Shown: piece after piece, positions 1 through 11,760 of the stretch | Layout: the number at the start of each line of letters is the position of its first letter | Numbering within the stretch: position 1 is the stretch's first letter | NCBI GenBank assembly: GCA_948567375.1 | Contig: OX419758.1 | Location: 7,941,001-8,005,000 of the forward strand | Length of the DNA stretch: 64,000 nucleotides | Direction of reading: 5' to 3' | DNA from: Lunularia cruciata | Lineage: Eukaryota; Streptophyta; Marchantiopsida; Lunulariales; Lunulariaceae | Translations under genes and position numbers: made by a program | The notes under the pieces: model-generated | The model's database searches: none | The model's input: the letters and a program-made list of their open reading frames with translations, nothing else | What the model was told of the DNA's origin: nothing

Positions 1-2651
1 GGGATGCTTCTTAAGATGTCATGGTCCTTTGTAAACTTATGACTTGTATAGCTCGGATATCTTAGGTACGGAAGAGCAGATTTCTGATATCAATACTATT
101 GGGTCCTAGCCCCATTCTACCTCTTTTGTCTCTTTCTTGTATGGCTTGATGGGTCTTCCCATCCTCTTCCGTTCTATGAGGTCTGCTTTCTTTCAACTAT
201 GAACAATAATTGAAGGAAAATTACATAAATTAATGGTTATCATTATGGGTGCACTCCCCCTATCGGCCCGGGGACAATCCATTGAACTTCCGGAAACTCA
301 TAGAAATTCGCTACTTCTGAACTAATTAGCAGAAAATAATTTTTATCACTTCAGAATGAACTCCTCCCCTGGTGAACTCTTACAATTCTTGTTTATGAGC
401 GACAACTCAAGGAAAACTGATTATAAAAAATTTCCACGCACAGGAAGAGGAGACAAGTAAATGAGGTGAATTGCGATGTCCAAAGTGGAACGGAGACAAC
501 TAAAGCAGAAGAATTGCGATGTTCTATGTGAAATTTGCTGTACGTTACAGGAACAGCAAAATCTAACTGTGAATTTCAGTGGCACCGCAGATTGACCAAG
601 TTGACGTCAAGCCTTAGGGGATTGTTAAATCTTTCTGTCAACTTGGAGTTCCGTTAAATCGATGTGCCAAAGCCCATCTGTAAACTAACTAAGGTTTCTA
701 CTACGATTTCTATTATTAAAGGTTTTTATTATGAAAAAATATTGTTTATTTTTTATTTCAATTATTATACCTTTCTTTGCAGGACAGGCATTAATTCAAA
801 TGTACGTGTACGTGAAGTAGTGTACGCAGGTGGTGACTAATCCCAAGCTGTCAAAATCCTTGGTCACTGAAAGTCAACGACGCACCCCTTTTCCAGCTTT
901 CCGTGCAGATGCAGACTCAAGTACGAGGTGGATAATCAAAACAAAAAGTATCGCTATATATTACTTGGCATGGGCTTAATAAACTCATGACATTGTTACT
1001 TGACTATCTCATTTGAGGTACTTGAGAAGTGATTCGTAGAATTTTATGCAATTCAATCTATTTATATTATCTTGCATATTTATATTTACATGATCCATCT
1101 TTTACCCTTTAACTTAAGTTATAAATTCAAGAATTTCCTTTTAGGTATTTTTACCCTTTAACATTAAAATTTACTATGATGGGTCCTTTCCAGTACAGAT
1201 TCTGTGATTGCACAAAGTGGAACACTTTATCATCTGCCATTATCCTTCCACGAGATATGCTGCTAAGCAAATAGGGTGACAATTATACTATAGAAACGCG
1301 GTGGCAATCTCGACGATCCTCAAGCGTTGTTCACATGACAAATTATATCTTCTGGATGTTATAGTTTTGTACCTTCTGTTTTACATAGATTCTTTTGCGA
1401 GGAAATTTTGGAATCAGTTATGAATGACATATTCAATTGTCTGACCATGATATCATCTATCAATGAAAAACTAATAAAAAGTTTTAGATTGCTTGTGAAA
1501 CATGCATACTAACCAAATTATCTAAATTTTTATTTCAAAATTTGCTATACTTGTCTCATTATCAATTCAACACATCCATAAGTGTTGACTTAGGCACACT
1601 TACTACCCTACTCTTTTGCGCTTGGTTTCTTACTCAGCTTATAGTTGCGACAATTGTTCTTCATTTCTCGTTTTGTTTCCCCATCAATTTGTTATGGCTA
1701 CTCCCAGAGGTAATGAGAATGTTATTGGGGGCATTCTAGTATCCTTGGACATCCAAATTGGGTGGTGGTCAAAGTTGATGTTTCCAATGCCTTCAATAAA
1801 TATTTCTTGACTAGCATTCTTCCCTGTTTTTAGCTAATTGTTTTTAGTCAATCAAATTCTCCATTTTTCTATACTTTTATTGAATTGAGAAACCTCTATT
1901 TTATATCCACCATACCATCATTACAAGAGAGTTTACATCAACTAAGGGACACGCCAGGGAGATCCACTTGGAGTATCTCTTTTTGCCATAGCACATTACA
2001 TGGCTTTACAAGAAGTGGCAATAAATTTTCCATCTTGTCTTTTCCATCCCTCTTGGATAAGCACTCATATTCTGTGCTCATTAGAAGAGGTAGTTAGAGT
2101 GGTGTCTACTTTCACATGCAGCTTAGAGGCCTTGGGTTTACATGTCTAGACTCATAAATAGAAGGCCTAGAGCAAATGCACACTCCTCACTCCCTCTGAC
2201 TTCTCTCCAAAATTCTAGTTCCTTACATGTGCTCTGAGAGTTTTGGGCTTTCATTTGGAACAAGACGATTTTTGTAGCTTGTACATCTTGGACACCTTAG
2301 TATATACCACAACCCATGCTCACCTCTTCCCCCAATTGGGTAATAACCAAGTGGCCTTTTTTTTCTCAAATGGTGTTACTTGCTTAGTGCCTCATATTTT
2401 GCATAGACCTTCTTGTCTATTTTGTTGCCGCATTTATATGTTTTGATAATACTATCCACTATACTTTCTTCACTTTGTTAGTGCCATGCATGTTCTCACA
2501 ACTATCATATGAGTGTGTAGGCAGCAAATAGCTCTACCCATAGTCATGGACTGATGCAGACTCATAAGGTAGGGGGCTATAACACCAACATCTTCTATCA
2601 AAGAATGGGCTATAGTAGGTGGTTTTTTTAAAAGATAGGTTCTTGCACAAG
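1..2651. other. intergenic DNA, no gene recognised
   Basis: No reading frame here is longer than about 70 codons and none resembles a known family. The only structured piece I recognise is the short dispersed repeat at 97-175. The stretch ends at the left target site of Copia-1. It may hold older, unrecognisable transposon remains. Confidence 0.5.
97..175 (+). repeat. short dispersed repeat R, copy 1
   Basis: It shares an ordered core (a CCTAGCCCCATT-like block, then GGCTTGATGGG and TCTTCC) with 18361-18440 on the same strand. Shorter matches lie in inverse orientation at 19458-19515 and 30886-30960. The class is unknown; it could be part of a MITE or of a low-copy LTR end. Confidence 0.5.
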
Positions 2652-2656
2652 GGTTG

Positions 2657-3082
2657 TGTTGAACATTAGTTTCACACTACACATGAAAGAGCATGATCTC
2701 TTGATTGATATTAGAATATGATTTAAATGTGAAGACTGAACTTAAGGTTAGTGAAGATGCAATGAATAGGTAGCGTTACTCTATTATAAATAGAGACCTA
2801 CCTATTATGGATGTTTTTGGTTAATTTCAAGCATACATAAACACTAGGAAAGTTGTATCAAGAAGTGGTGAGAGATCTTAGACAGAGGGATGAAGTAGTT
2901 CTCTCTTGTGTTAGATCAATAATATTCTCAAGCTATAAGTGTTCTATCTAATGGAGTGGAACTAGTAAAAGGACTCTACATAAGAACTTAGCCCACATTG
3001 GGTGAACCTCAAAAATTTTTGTGTGTCTCTGTTGTTATTATTTCCTTTGTTTACTTTTAATTCAACATGATGATTCTTAACA
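2657..3082 (+). repeat. 5' LTR of Copia-1
   Basis: It starts TGTTGAACATTAG and ends ATTCTTAACA. The matching right LTR starts TGTTGAGCATTAG. Blocks such as GGGAGATCTTAGAC, the GATGAAGTAGTTCT segment and TAGCCCACATT recur in the same order in both copies. Confidence 0.9.
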
Positions 3083-3084
3083 AG

Positions 3085-3096
3085 TGGTATTAGAGG
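3085..3096 (+). other. primer-binding site of Copia-1
   Basis: TGGTATTAGAGG lies two bases after the LTR. It matches the usual plant initiator-methionine-tRNA primer site (TGGTATCAGAGC) except for mutated positions. Confidence 0.8.
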
Positions 3097-3160
3097 GTGA
3101 GTTAGCATAGAGATATTTTTAAAAGAATTGTTAATGTTGTTAGATTAAAAGCATACAAAA

Positions 3161-3965
3161 ATGACAAAAGTCAAAATCAAAGTTGAAAATTTTGATGGAC
3201 AAAATTTCAGATGGTGGAACTTCTGGTCAAAAACGACCTTTATCAAAAGGATATGTATGCTCCACTTGAAGGCACAAAACCAAAAGGTGTAGATGTTGAT
3301 CCTGAGATTGTTGCAACATGGAAGGTCCTTGATCAAAGGGCGCTAGGTGTAATTAATCTAGGCTTGACAAAGAAGACCAGATATCATATTGCAAAGGCTA
3401 AAACCACAAAAGAAGCAATGGATACTTTGATGAACGTTTATGAGAAGCCTTCTACATCAAATCAAATACTTTTGTTGAGGAGATAAGTCACCATGAAATT
3501 GATTGATAGATCATGCATAGGAGAGCATATAAATTAATAAGCATGTCACAAATAAACTTGAGTCAGTAGGCATATACTTGGATATAATTTACAAGCCTTA
3601 TTATTTTTTCTTTGCCTATGTGATAGTTACAACATAGCAATACAAGGGATTTCCAACACCATAAAAGATTACTTAATGGTTGATGATACTATGAGTAATA
3701 TCATGGATGAAGAGCTTCTGAGGGAGAAAATTAAATTTCATCTAAATCTTCTATGACTTTCTCAATGGAAAATTGTGAGAGAAGTCAAAACCAATTTAAG
3801 CACAATGGTCATGGAAAATCAATATCCAAAGAATGGACAAGAAGCAAGACAAAAATATTGAAAAATGAGTGTTTGTACTGCCATCAACCTAAGCATAAAA
3901 GATATCAGTGCAAGGCTTATAAAAAAAGCTACAAGGAGACAAAGAAGATGCAAATGTGGTTAGTG
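3161..3965 (+). pseudogene. Copia-1 gag remnant (UBN2-like, with zinc knuckle)
   Basis: The product was the capsid and nucleocapsid part of a copia polyprotein. The start region reads VENFDGQNF, as in copia gag, then shifts frame into a 91-codon segment at 3211-3486 with the family pattern LDQRALGVI followed by KTTKEAMDTL. A complete CX2CX4HX4C zinc knuckle (CLYCHQPKHKRYQC) lies at about 3880-3920. Frameshifts and stops separate these blocks, so no complete Gag can be made. The order matches the gag of a normal element directly downstream of the primer site. Confidence 0.85.
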
Positions 3966-5168
3966 GAGAACTACATTTCAAAAACTTGTGCTTATTTGCA
4001 TGTTTAGATTCAATCATAGACAAGTGGTTTGTAGAATTTTTAGCTTCTTTCCATTGTAATTCAATGAGAAGCTCATTTAGCACTCACATTAATTATGATT
4101 ATGAACAAGTCATTGTGAGAAATTATCAAAGGTGTTTAGTAGTCAAGAAAGGAATGATGTGATCAAGATTCCTGGTGGAGCAAAGCTTGTCTTACAAGAT
4201 ACAAGACATATCCTTCAATTGGAGAAATACCTTATATTAGCTAGTAAGCTTGATGAAGAAGGTTTTATTATAGCATTTGTAAGTGTAGAATGGAAGATAA
4301 TATTTGGAGCATGAGTAGTAGCAAAGGTGTATGGGTACATTTTACCTTCTCCAAGAAGACAATGTTGAAAATTTGATGAAAGCTATTATGGTTTCAAAAA
4401 ATCCATCAACACTATGGCATCAAAGATTAAGGCATCTTGGTGAAAAAGGTATGAAGGAGTTACACATAAAAAAATTACTCCTAGGTTTGAAGAAGGTTGA
4501 GTTAGATTTCTATCAAACCTGTTTCTTTGGAAAATGCAGTTAGCTTCAATTTAAATGGTTGACAAAGCAAAACCAAGAAGGTGGAGTTCGTAGACACCAA
4601 TGTATGGGGGTCTAGCGCAAGAGCTTTTGTACAAAGGAAAGAGGATCTTTGTTGCTCTTATTGAGGATGCAACTAGAAAGACTTTGGTCTATGCTATTTG
4701 TGAAAAATCAAAAATCTTCAATGTTTTCAAATTGCGGAAAACAATGGTTGAGAAAGATACATTGTGTAAGATCAAAGCAATAAAATTTGATATCGAAGTA
4801 GAATACACAAGTCAAGAATTTCCAAAATTGTTGAACCAAGAAGGCATTCATGACATCAAGATGGTTCCAAAAACACCCACAAAAATAGCATTTGCAAAAA
4901 GGATGAATCACACAATCTTGGAAAAAGCAATATGTATGAGAATACATGTTGGCATACCACTCTTTTTTGGGCAGCAAGAGTTGATATGCTATGTTCCTGA
5001 TCAATAAAAGTCAGTCTCGTGCACTCAATGGAAAAACTCTCCAAGAAGCATGGACAAGTAAGAACTTTAATTATTCCTTCTTAAGGGTATTTGGCTATTT
5101 AGCATACTCCTTGGTTGGCAAGATGGATAGGAAGAATATGGATCTAGAGTCTCAAAAGTGCACTTTCA
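3966..5168 (+). pseudogene. Copia-1 protease and integrase remnant
   Basis: The protease remains as an ASFHCNS motif near 4045, and the expected catalytic DSG just before it is not intact. The pre-integrase domain is clear at 4331-4543 (LWHQRLRHLGEKGMKELH, then a YQTCFFGKC zinc-type end). The integrase core follows in a 135-codon segment at 4600-5007 (FVALIEDATRK, IKAIKFDIEVEY), ending with a FLRVFGYLAY block near 5070. The integrase Asp and Glu pattern is altered and the frame is broken several times. It is inactive. Confidence 0.85.
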
Positions 5169-5743
5169 TTGGTTACGGGAGTGATGAGTATGGTTATTGG
5201 CTCTAGGACTTTGAAAAAAAAATTCATAAGGAGTAGGAAGGTGATATTACATGAGAGTAAGATGTACAAAGATCATGAATATTTGCAACAAGCAAATACT
5301 GAACTAGAGTTTGCTGATTTTGATATTGAGTCCAAGAAGATTGTCCCAAAAGATCCACTTGCTCCTCAAGATCAAATTCATGAGGAATTCAATGAGCATA
5401 TAGAATCTACTGACCAAGATGGTAAAAAATAAGAACACAAAGAACCTAAGGAGAAAACATTTCCAATACCAAGGAGAACAAAAAGATTGAGAAAACCGAA
5501 GGTAAATTTTGATCAGTCTGGAAATACAATTTTGAGTCATGTCTTATATACAAATTTGGGAGAGTCAAAGATGTACAAGGAGGCTGGAAATGATGTCATG
5601 CCATGAAAGATGAGATAATTTGCTTTCCTAGAATAAGATATGGGAGTTGACAAGACTACATGTTGACAAACAAGCTTTGTTAAACAAACGGATATTCAAA
5701 ATCAAGACAAAAGAAAATGGGACCATAAGACACAAAGTAAGGC
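5169..5743 (+). pseudogene. Copia-1 linker and N-terminus of reverse transcriptase
   Basis: After integrase comes the usual acidic and basic linker (RRTKRLRKPKV near 5480). The first RT block follows, KQALLNKRIFKIKTKENGT at about 5665-5725, which corresponds to the copia ALRNKWVFKIK signature. The RT frame runs into unrelated sequence after RHKVRL near 5743, where the LTR fragment begins. The palm domain and its YVDD box are missing. Confidence 0.8.
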
Positions 5744-6112
5744 TGCCATTAGGAGAGAAAAAGGCTCACCTTCTCTCCTCACTTTGTCTTGTTGATATCT
5801 TTCTAATAGTACCACTTCCATACTATTTTGAGCTTTCTACAAGAAGATTCCCAAAATATTCTCTAGAGTCAAATCTATTTGACCAGCCAGATGGGATCCA
5901 TGATGACATGTCACCAGCTCATGGATCTAATCTAAGGTTGTAGCTTGCAGACATGTCACCTATCCTATATCTAATCAAAGGATGCAATTTCCTCGGAAGG
6001 GATCTTCTCCACTATATAATAAAGTCAAATTGCCCCTTTAGTGCATCAAAGTATTGAGGAATTGAACATTTTGTTTCACTTGGGGTTTCACTTGTCCTTA
6101 AACCAATTTACA
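5744..6112 (+). repeat. S1-family LTR fragment, 5'-truncated, inside Copia-1
   Basis: It matches the 3' half of the TGTAATACC LTR family (full copies at 38125 and 47963). Shared pieces are TTTGACCAGCCAGATGGGA, GCTTGCAGACATGTCACC, CTATATAATAAAG and a TTTACA end. Its left half is absent and it stands where about 300 codons of RT should be, so insertion was accompanied or followed by deletion. Confidence 0.75.
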
Positions 6113-6425
6113 TGGTGAGCACAAGATCAGATATTGCAAAAGCAATGGAGAATGTTAGTAGATATATGCAAAATCTAGGCAAGGAACATTGGAATGCTAT
6201 CAAATGGATACTAAGGTATCTAGCTCATAGATCTCCTTACACTCTTTGTTTTGAAGGTGAATCCTTTGAGATACAAGGCTATGTTGATGTTGATCATTCA
6301 AGAGAACAAGAAAATGGATGGAGCATTATTGGATATGTTTTTTTTAGTTGGAGGTACAATTGAAAGTTGGATGTCTTGATTACAAAAGATATGTTCCTAT
6401 CTACAATGGAACTTGAGTATGTTGT
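6112..6425 (+). pseudogene. Copia-1 RT end and RNase H, first part
   Basis: The frame resumes with TRSDIAKAMENVSRYMQN and HWNAIKWILRYL, the standard copia block at the end of RT. It continues with IQGYVDVDHSREQENG, a copia RNase H start. Stops follow near 6361. The domain breaks off after MELEYVVV at about 6425 and resumes at 16065, on the far side of element CC-1. Confidence 0.85.
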
Positions 6426-6451
6426 TGTGATTGCACCTCTGCCTGAAGTTC

Positions 6452-8040
6452 AAATTCTTTTTTGGCTATTTTGTGGATTCTAGCTAGGAAAAGAATAAGA
6501 TTAGTCATTTGATAAACAAATCAGAAAAAATGATCAAACCAAGACAACCCTTGTAAGGGGAGCCATTTGCCCTAAAAGTTCCTCACCTTGAAGATAGACC
6601 TTTATCTTGGGAAGACCTTTATCCAAAAAGATCATTTGCCTTAGAAGGTACTTGGCTAAAAGTTACCCATATAAAGATGGTGCTGATAGATCAAGAACCA
6701 TAATTGAGACCATTTGATTAGGCTAATTGCTCACATTTGTGAGTAGCAATTGCTCACCAAAGTATGCACTTACTAAAAGATTATAATGGTTGAGTTGACA
6801 AGATAAATATTCATTTGGAGCCTAGAGCCTCTTCACTTGTTGTAGAATTCATCTAGGTTAGATCAACCATGCTACCTTCTCTCTTGATGAGAAACCTCTT
6901 CCTGAACTTGTGCATTCTGAGAGAGTGACTATGCCAAAGAAAGATAAAAGGGTAAACAAGAGCAAGGAATGATTAGAGGATAGAAAGGAAAGGAAGTAGC
7001 TACCCTGCATGTACCACAAAGGATGCGTATGGCTCCAAAGTTCATAATTAACTGCCCAGGATTAGTCAAGTGGTCTATAATATAGAGAGAAGTTTGTTCA
7101 CAACAAGAAGCTTGAATTCTTGCTGTGGAACTAGGTATTGAGTAGTCATGCTATATTGCATGAAATTCAAGACAACAAATACCTTGAGCCAATCAATTTG
7201 AGGGCAAACCTTTTTTCTTGGACAAAGGAACATTGGGGAAAAGTGTTGGGGCCTAGCAATTCAACACCAAATGGCATGACTTTGGACAACATGTGGACCA
7301 GATGAGATTTGACCTTCAAGGACAAGTTCAAGTCTACCTTTTGTGATAGGAAGCCCTATAGTGGTTGATCTATCCCCAAAATTAAGGATCCTACGAGGAG
7401 GATCTTGGTAGAGTTGGTTATGAAGTTTGTTCAAATCCAAATACACAACTTACTACTTGAGTACTATACTAAGGAACTATTATTAATTGAGCAGAAATGT
7501 TCTAGGCTATCACAAGAGTGATTCTATGATTGATGAATAAAGAAGGCGGAGTAACTCTCATCTCCTCCTTCCTTGTCCATTTCTAATTAGACATGGGATT
7601 GCTGACCATAGAAGAGAACAAGATGTACCCCAACCACTTCTTCTTGAAAGGGAATTTTGATGAGCCTCAAGAGGGAGCGCTAATGGTACAAAAATACATG
7701 GAGATGAAGGAAGCACAATTTCAAGAAGAGGTAGGAGGAAATCACTCTAGAATTGATACTCAAAAAGTGACGTACAATCCTTCCCAAGCCAAAGGCAAAG
7801 GCCGCCAATAGCACAAGGAGAATCCTCTTAGCAAAGGAAGAAGAAGTATAAGGAGAAGGAAAGGAAAGATCACAACTAGATTCTACACTCATGACAAGCA
7901 AGCAATCCTTTACTAGGATTTCATGTTGTTTGACAAGGATGTAGTGGAACATTGCAAAGGTGGAGAAGTAAAATCCACCAGCCTCAACTCCTCTCAAAAT
8001 GACCAATTTTCAAGAGGAAGAAAAAACACCCATCCTTAGG
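6452..8040 (+). pseudogene. CC-1 internal region, upstream half (decayed coding)
   Basis: Short open stretches alternate with stops. One reads HEIQDNKYLEPINLRANLFSW-like at about 7155-7220, and a 72-codon stretch lies at 7593-7811. By position it corresponds to the first coding domain of the CC family, but I cannot align it convincingly to the copies at 37103 or 57532. No retroviral enzyme domain is present. The function is unknown. Confidence 0.35.
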
Positions 8041-8115
8041 TGCTATGTAACAATATGGAGTTTAGCGACGAGGTCAATCAGGCTCACGAAGTAGCACATA
8101 AGACAAATTAGCCTA

Positions 8116-8128
8116 GAATATTCTGGAA
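8116..8128 (+). promoter_or_regulatory. heat-shock-element-like site in 5' LTR
   Basis: GAATATTCTGGAA is an exact GAAnnTTCnnGAA, the three-subunit consensus for heat-shock transcription factor binding. Seven further GAAGCTTC (GAAnnTTC) modules follow between here and the TATA box. The match is seen directly; heat response is inferred. Confidence 0.6.
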
Positions 8129-8358
8129 GTATCTAGGAAGCTTCTTGGGAAGCTTCCTGGTTAGCTTAGTTTTCACCTTAAGTAAGTAGCTTCTAGAAGG
8201 AAGCTTCTAAAAGCTTCCAACTAGCTTAGCTTGCACGCCAAGTAGGCAGCTTCTAGAAGGAAGCTTCTTGAGAAGCTTCCTTGTTAACTTGGCTTGCACT
8301 CTAAGAAAGCGGCTTGAGGAAGCTTCTTGAGAAGCTTCTCAAGGGCCTTGTATGCTAC

Positions 8359-8367
8359 CTATAAATA
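8359..8367 (+). promoter_or_regulatory. TATA box of the chromovirus 5' LTR
   Basis: CTATAAATA lies about 105 bases before the LTR end and is identical in the 3' LTR (13571-13579), the expected position at the U3/R boundary. Confidence 0.75.
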
Positions 8368-8472
8368 CCAAAGCCAAAGCTCATGGTAGGTATTCGGAGT
8401 TTTCCCTCATTCAAGTGTCCCAATGTGAGTTTCCATTCTCCTATTTCTCTCCTCGGTTTTGGTCTTTTACAT

Positions 8473-8487
8473 TGGTATCAGAGTAGG
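8473..8487 (+). other. primer-binding site of the chromovirus
   Basis: TGGTATCAGAGTAGG starts one base after the LTR. Its first 11 bases match the initiator-methionine-tRNA 3' end complement used by most plant LTR elements. Confidence 0.92.
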
Positions 8488-8740
8488 AATGGGATGGATG
8501 GAATTTATGGACCACCAAATCCACTTCCGCCAAACCATTGGGACTTTCATATCCAGATATTACCAAAGCATCGTTTCACACAATTCATCACCTCATGCTT
8601 TGGGCAGGATTTTCTACATATGATCACTGTGTCAGAGGAACCCTTGATACTTCTAGTTGTAACTTATGGAGAACGGTGGACGTGTTGTATCTATGTGTTA
8701 ATCAACTAGATAAATTGAGAGTAGTGGAATAGAGTAGTAG

Positions 8741-9660
8741 TGATGGCGGCAATACCGGATGCTATCCTTGCAATGCAACAACAAATCGAGCATCTTTCTC
8801 GATTGTTGGATGAACAAGACCAGCAACGATGAGAACAGATAGACAGAGCGCCAGTGTGAGATGGAGAAGATTGCATTCAATTTCCAAAACCCAAGGTATT
8901 TGAAGGCAAGAATCTTCCAGGCACAGTGGAGAATTTTGTGTTTGACTGTGAATGTTACTTTGAAGCCACCAATCTTCAAGACAAGCGGAAACAAATTCTC
9001 TTGGCTTCTAGCCAGTTGGATGGCATGGCAAAACTTTGGTGGTGATTCCGAGTAGAAAGAGCTGAACGACAAATTGTTACACCGATTCCGACATGGGCAG
9101 AATTCAAGGATGCAATACTTGGTTGGTTTCTGACTATAAATGCCACTTGAGCTGCACGAGATAAATTGGCGGAGTTGAGGCAGATTGGCTCAGTGAGAAG
9201 CTACCTCACATAATTTCAGAATATAATCATGCAAATTCCAAATATCCAAGAAGATGAAGTTCTGGATCAATTTGTGCAAGGATTGAAGTCACGAACCAGA
9301 TTGGAGGTGACCATGCAAGAGCCACAGAACATAGAAGAAGCCATGCAATTGGCTGAGCATTTTGATTCCTTAGTGGCGACAACTTGGTCTCGACCTTGAC
9401 CTACACAAAACCTACCAATACCACAAGTGGAAGAACCGGTACCAATGGAGATTGATGCTATCCACGAAGACCACTTGGCACAGCAGATAGAGAAAGATTA
9501 CGACAAAATGGAGGTTACTTTTATTGTCGCCAAGTTGGACATCGCATTGCTGAATGTCCACTTAGGAATGGGCGACCTCGACAAGTTGCCCAGATGGAGT
9601 TTGTGGAACAGAATGATCAAGGAAACGAAGAATCACAGTAGGAGATTTCGAGCCGCCTAC
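8741..9660 (+). pseudogene. chromovirus gag
   Basis: From the ATG at 8741 the frame encodes a short coiled coil (MQQQIEHLSRLLDEQ) and stops near 8829. It then continues as a typical retrotransposon gag domain: PKVFEGKNLPGTVENFV, WAEFKDAIL, LAELRQIGSV and EVLDQFVQGLKS. A zinc knuckle lies at about 9509-9558 (CRQVGHRIAEC), but its first cysteine position is a tyrosine. Stops and a frame change before the knuckle break the frame. The role was capsid assembly and RNA packaging. Confidence 0.88.
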
Positions 9661-9667
9661 CGGGAGC

Positions 9668-10996
9668 TTGATTAGTTCCAATGGGATTGAAGGCTCGACC
9701 TATGCAAGTTTGCTTCACTTACAAGGTATGATATCTAATCGGGGTTGTAGGATTTTGGTTGATTTTGGAAGTTCAGAGAATTGCATATCTATGCAAGTAG
9801 CAAAGAAATTGGGTATTCCTATCAAGCTAGTGATTGGAAGTAGTTTGATGATGGCAGATGGTAGAAAAGGTTATGCATTCCGCACCTCGCATCCTGTTAC
9901 CTTCAAGATTGGGAAGGAGTATTTGGAGTGTATGAGGTTTAGAGTGGCACCTCTACACTATGATATCATTCTGGGTCTACCTTGGCTTGAACGTCATAAG
10001 GTTCAATTCGATTGGACCCGACGTCAAATTCAAGTACAACACCAAGGTAGGAATTTCCGATTAGGTTGTCTGGCACCTCTGAGTAAGGCACCTAAGAATA
10101 GTCAGTCCCAAGATGGGAAGTTTGTTGAGAAGGTAGCCATAGAGCAAATCTGGAAGGGAGATGAGTCCCAAGATGGGAAGTTTGCCAAGAAGGCAACCAT
10201 GGAGCAAGCTTGGAAGAGGGATGAGTCCCTAGAAGGGAAGTTTGTTAATGAAGCAGCCATAGAGCAAGCTTTGGAGGAAGATAAGTCTATATTTGCGGTG
10301 TGGATCAAGCCGATTGCACAAGAACAATCTGAAGAGGGCCAGGTGCCGCATCAAGCAACGGTTGATCAGATAGTTCAAGAGTTTGCAGATGTGTTTCTGG
10401 ATGATCTGCCAAAGGGATTACCCTCTGATCAAGGTATGCCCTTCAAGATCAAGTTATTGCCAAGGAGTACTCCAATGAGTAGACCAATCTATTGGCTCTC
10501 ACCAAAGGAGTTGGAGGAATTACGAACAACACTTATAGAGTTGTTGGAGAAGGATTTCATACGACATAGTACCTCTCTATGGGGAGCACCGGTACTATTT
10601 GTTCCAAAGAAGGATGGAGGACTTTGTTTCTGTATTGATTACCGTGGGCTCAATAAACAAACCGTGAAGAATGCATATCTCTTGCCTTGGATTGATGACC
10701 TGCTTGATCAATTAAGTGGAGCACGCTACTTTTCCAAGCTAGATCTTCGTAGCGGCTATTGGCAAATTCCTATTGAAGGAGAGGACGTGCAAAAGACTGC
10801 CTTTCGCACAAGGTATGGACATTTTGAGTGGAGAGTTCTACCTTTTGGACTCACTAATGCTCCAATAGTCTTCATGGATCAGATGCATCGGGTGTTGGAG
10901 GGATTATTGGATCAGTCTGTGGTAGTGTTCTTAGAAGATATCTTAATCTTAGTAGGACAGAGGCAAAACATAGGAATCATGTACAAGAAGTCCTAA
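9668..10996 (+). pseudogene. chromovirus protease and reverse transcriptase
   Basis: This 442-codon open stretch holds the aspartic protease, then the RT. In the protease the active-site region reads [12 protein letters not shown], with phenylalanine where the DSG or DTG serine or threonine belongs; the flap-side DIILGLPWL is normal. The RT has [20 protein letters not shown] and [13 protein letters not shown]. The catalytic box reads VFLEDILI, so the first aspartate of the DD pair is glutamate. Between protease and RT lie three diverged repeats of a 19-20 residue unit containing SQDGKF (about 10105-10265). It ends in a stop shortly after the catalytic box. Confidence 0.92.
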
Positions 10997-11760
10997 GACA
11001 ACTACGATAGTGGAAATTTTACTACAAGAAGTCAAAGTGTGCTTTTTGGCAGAAGGAGGTTACCTTCTTGGGTCATAAGATCTCATCAGAGGAGATCAAG
11101 ATGGAAGAAGAGAAGATCAAGGCCATTACGGATTGGCCTACCCCAAAGGATGCTACCGAAGTATGAGCATTCATTGGATTGGCCAGTTTTTACCGATGGT
11201 TCATCCACTATTATGCTCACGTGGCTGCACCATTGACTGACCTCTTGGGAAAGAACTCAAGCTTCCAATGGACTACCAAGCATGAAGAAGCATTCCAGAA
11301 GTTAAAGCATATGGTGTCTTCAAGACTCATTCTTCAACCATATGATCCTCAACTACCTTGTGTGGTTGATTTTGATGCTTCTAACTTTGCAATTGGAGCT
11401 GTGTTGCAACAAGAATTTCCAGATGGACTACATCCTATTGCCTTTGTGTCTTGCCGACTAAATATAGTTGAAAGAAATTACTCTGCTCAAGATCGGGAAC
11501 AACTTGCAATGGTATATGCCACCAAGGTATGGAGGCATTATCTCTTGGAGAAACAAGTGATCATGCGAACTGATCACAAGCCATTGTTGTAGACCTTGCA
11601 CCTAGAGTACATGAAGAGTCAACATCATCAATGGGAAGAGCAACTCCAATTGTTTGACATCAAACTTGAGTACAAACCAGGTCGGTTCCATGTCATCCCT
11701 AATGCTCTATCACAACGACCTGATTTGAAGTCTCTTCCTCTCATCGCAGCAGCAATTACG
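10997..11760 (+). pseudogene. chromovirus RT thumb and RNase H
   Basis: A frame change follows the RT palm. The open stretch from 11179 reads AAPLTDLLGKNSSFQW and KLKHMVSSRLILQPYD (RT connection). The RNase H signatures follow: DFDASNFAIGAVLQQ, ERNYSAQDREQLAMV and MRTDHKPLL. A TAG at 11590 interrupts the domain, and a TGA near 11164 interrupts the thumb. The family RNase H fold is otherwise recognisable end to end, including EYKPGRFHVIPNALSQR before the integrase. Confidence 0.9.

Larger units (their letters stand above)
8046..8471 (+). repeat. 5' LTR of the chromovirus
   Basis: It starts TGTAACAATATGG and ends GGTCTTTTACA. Its U3 is built of roughly three degenerate subrepeats of the form AGCTTGCAC...TAAG...GCTTCTAGAAG. 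It contains seven GAAGCTTC octamers, one perfect three-part heat-shock-like element and a TATA box. Relative to the 3' LTR it has a 14-bp expansion within the second subrepeat. Confidence 0.95.
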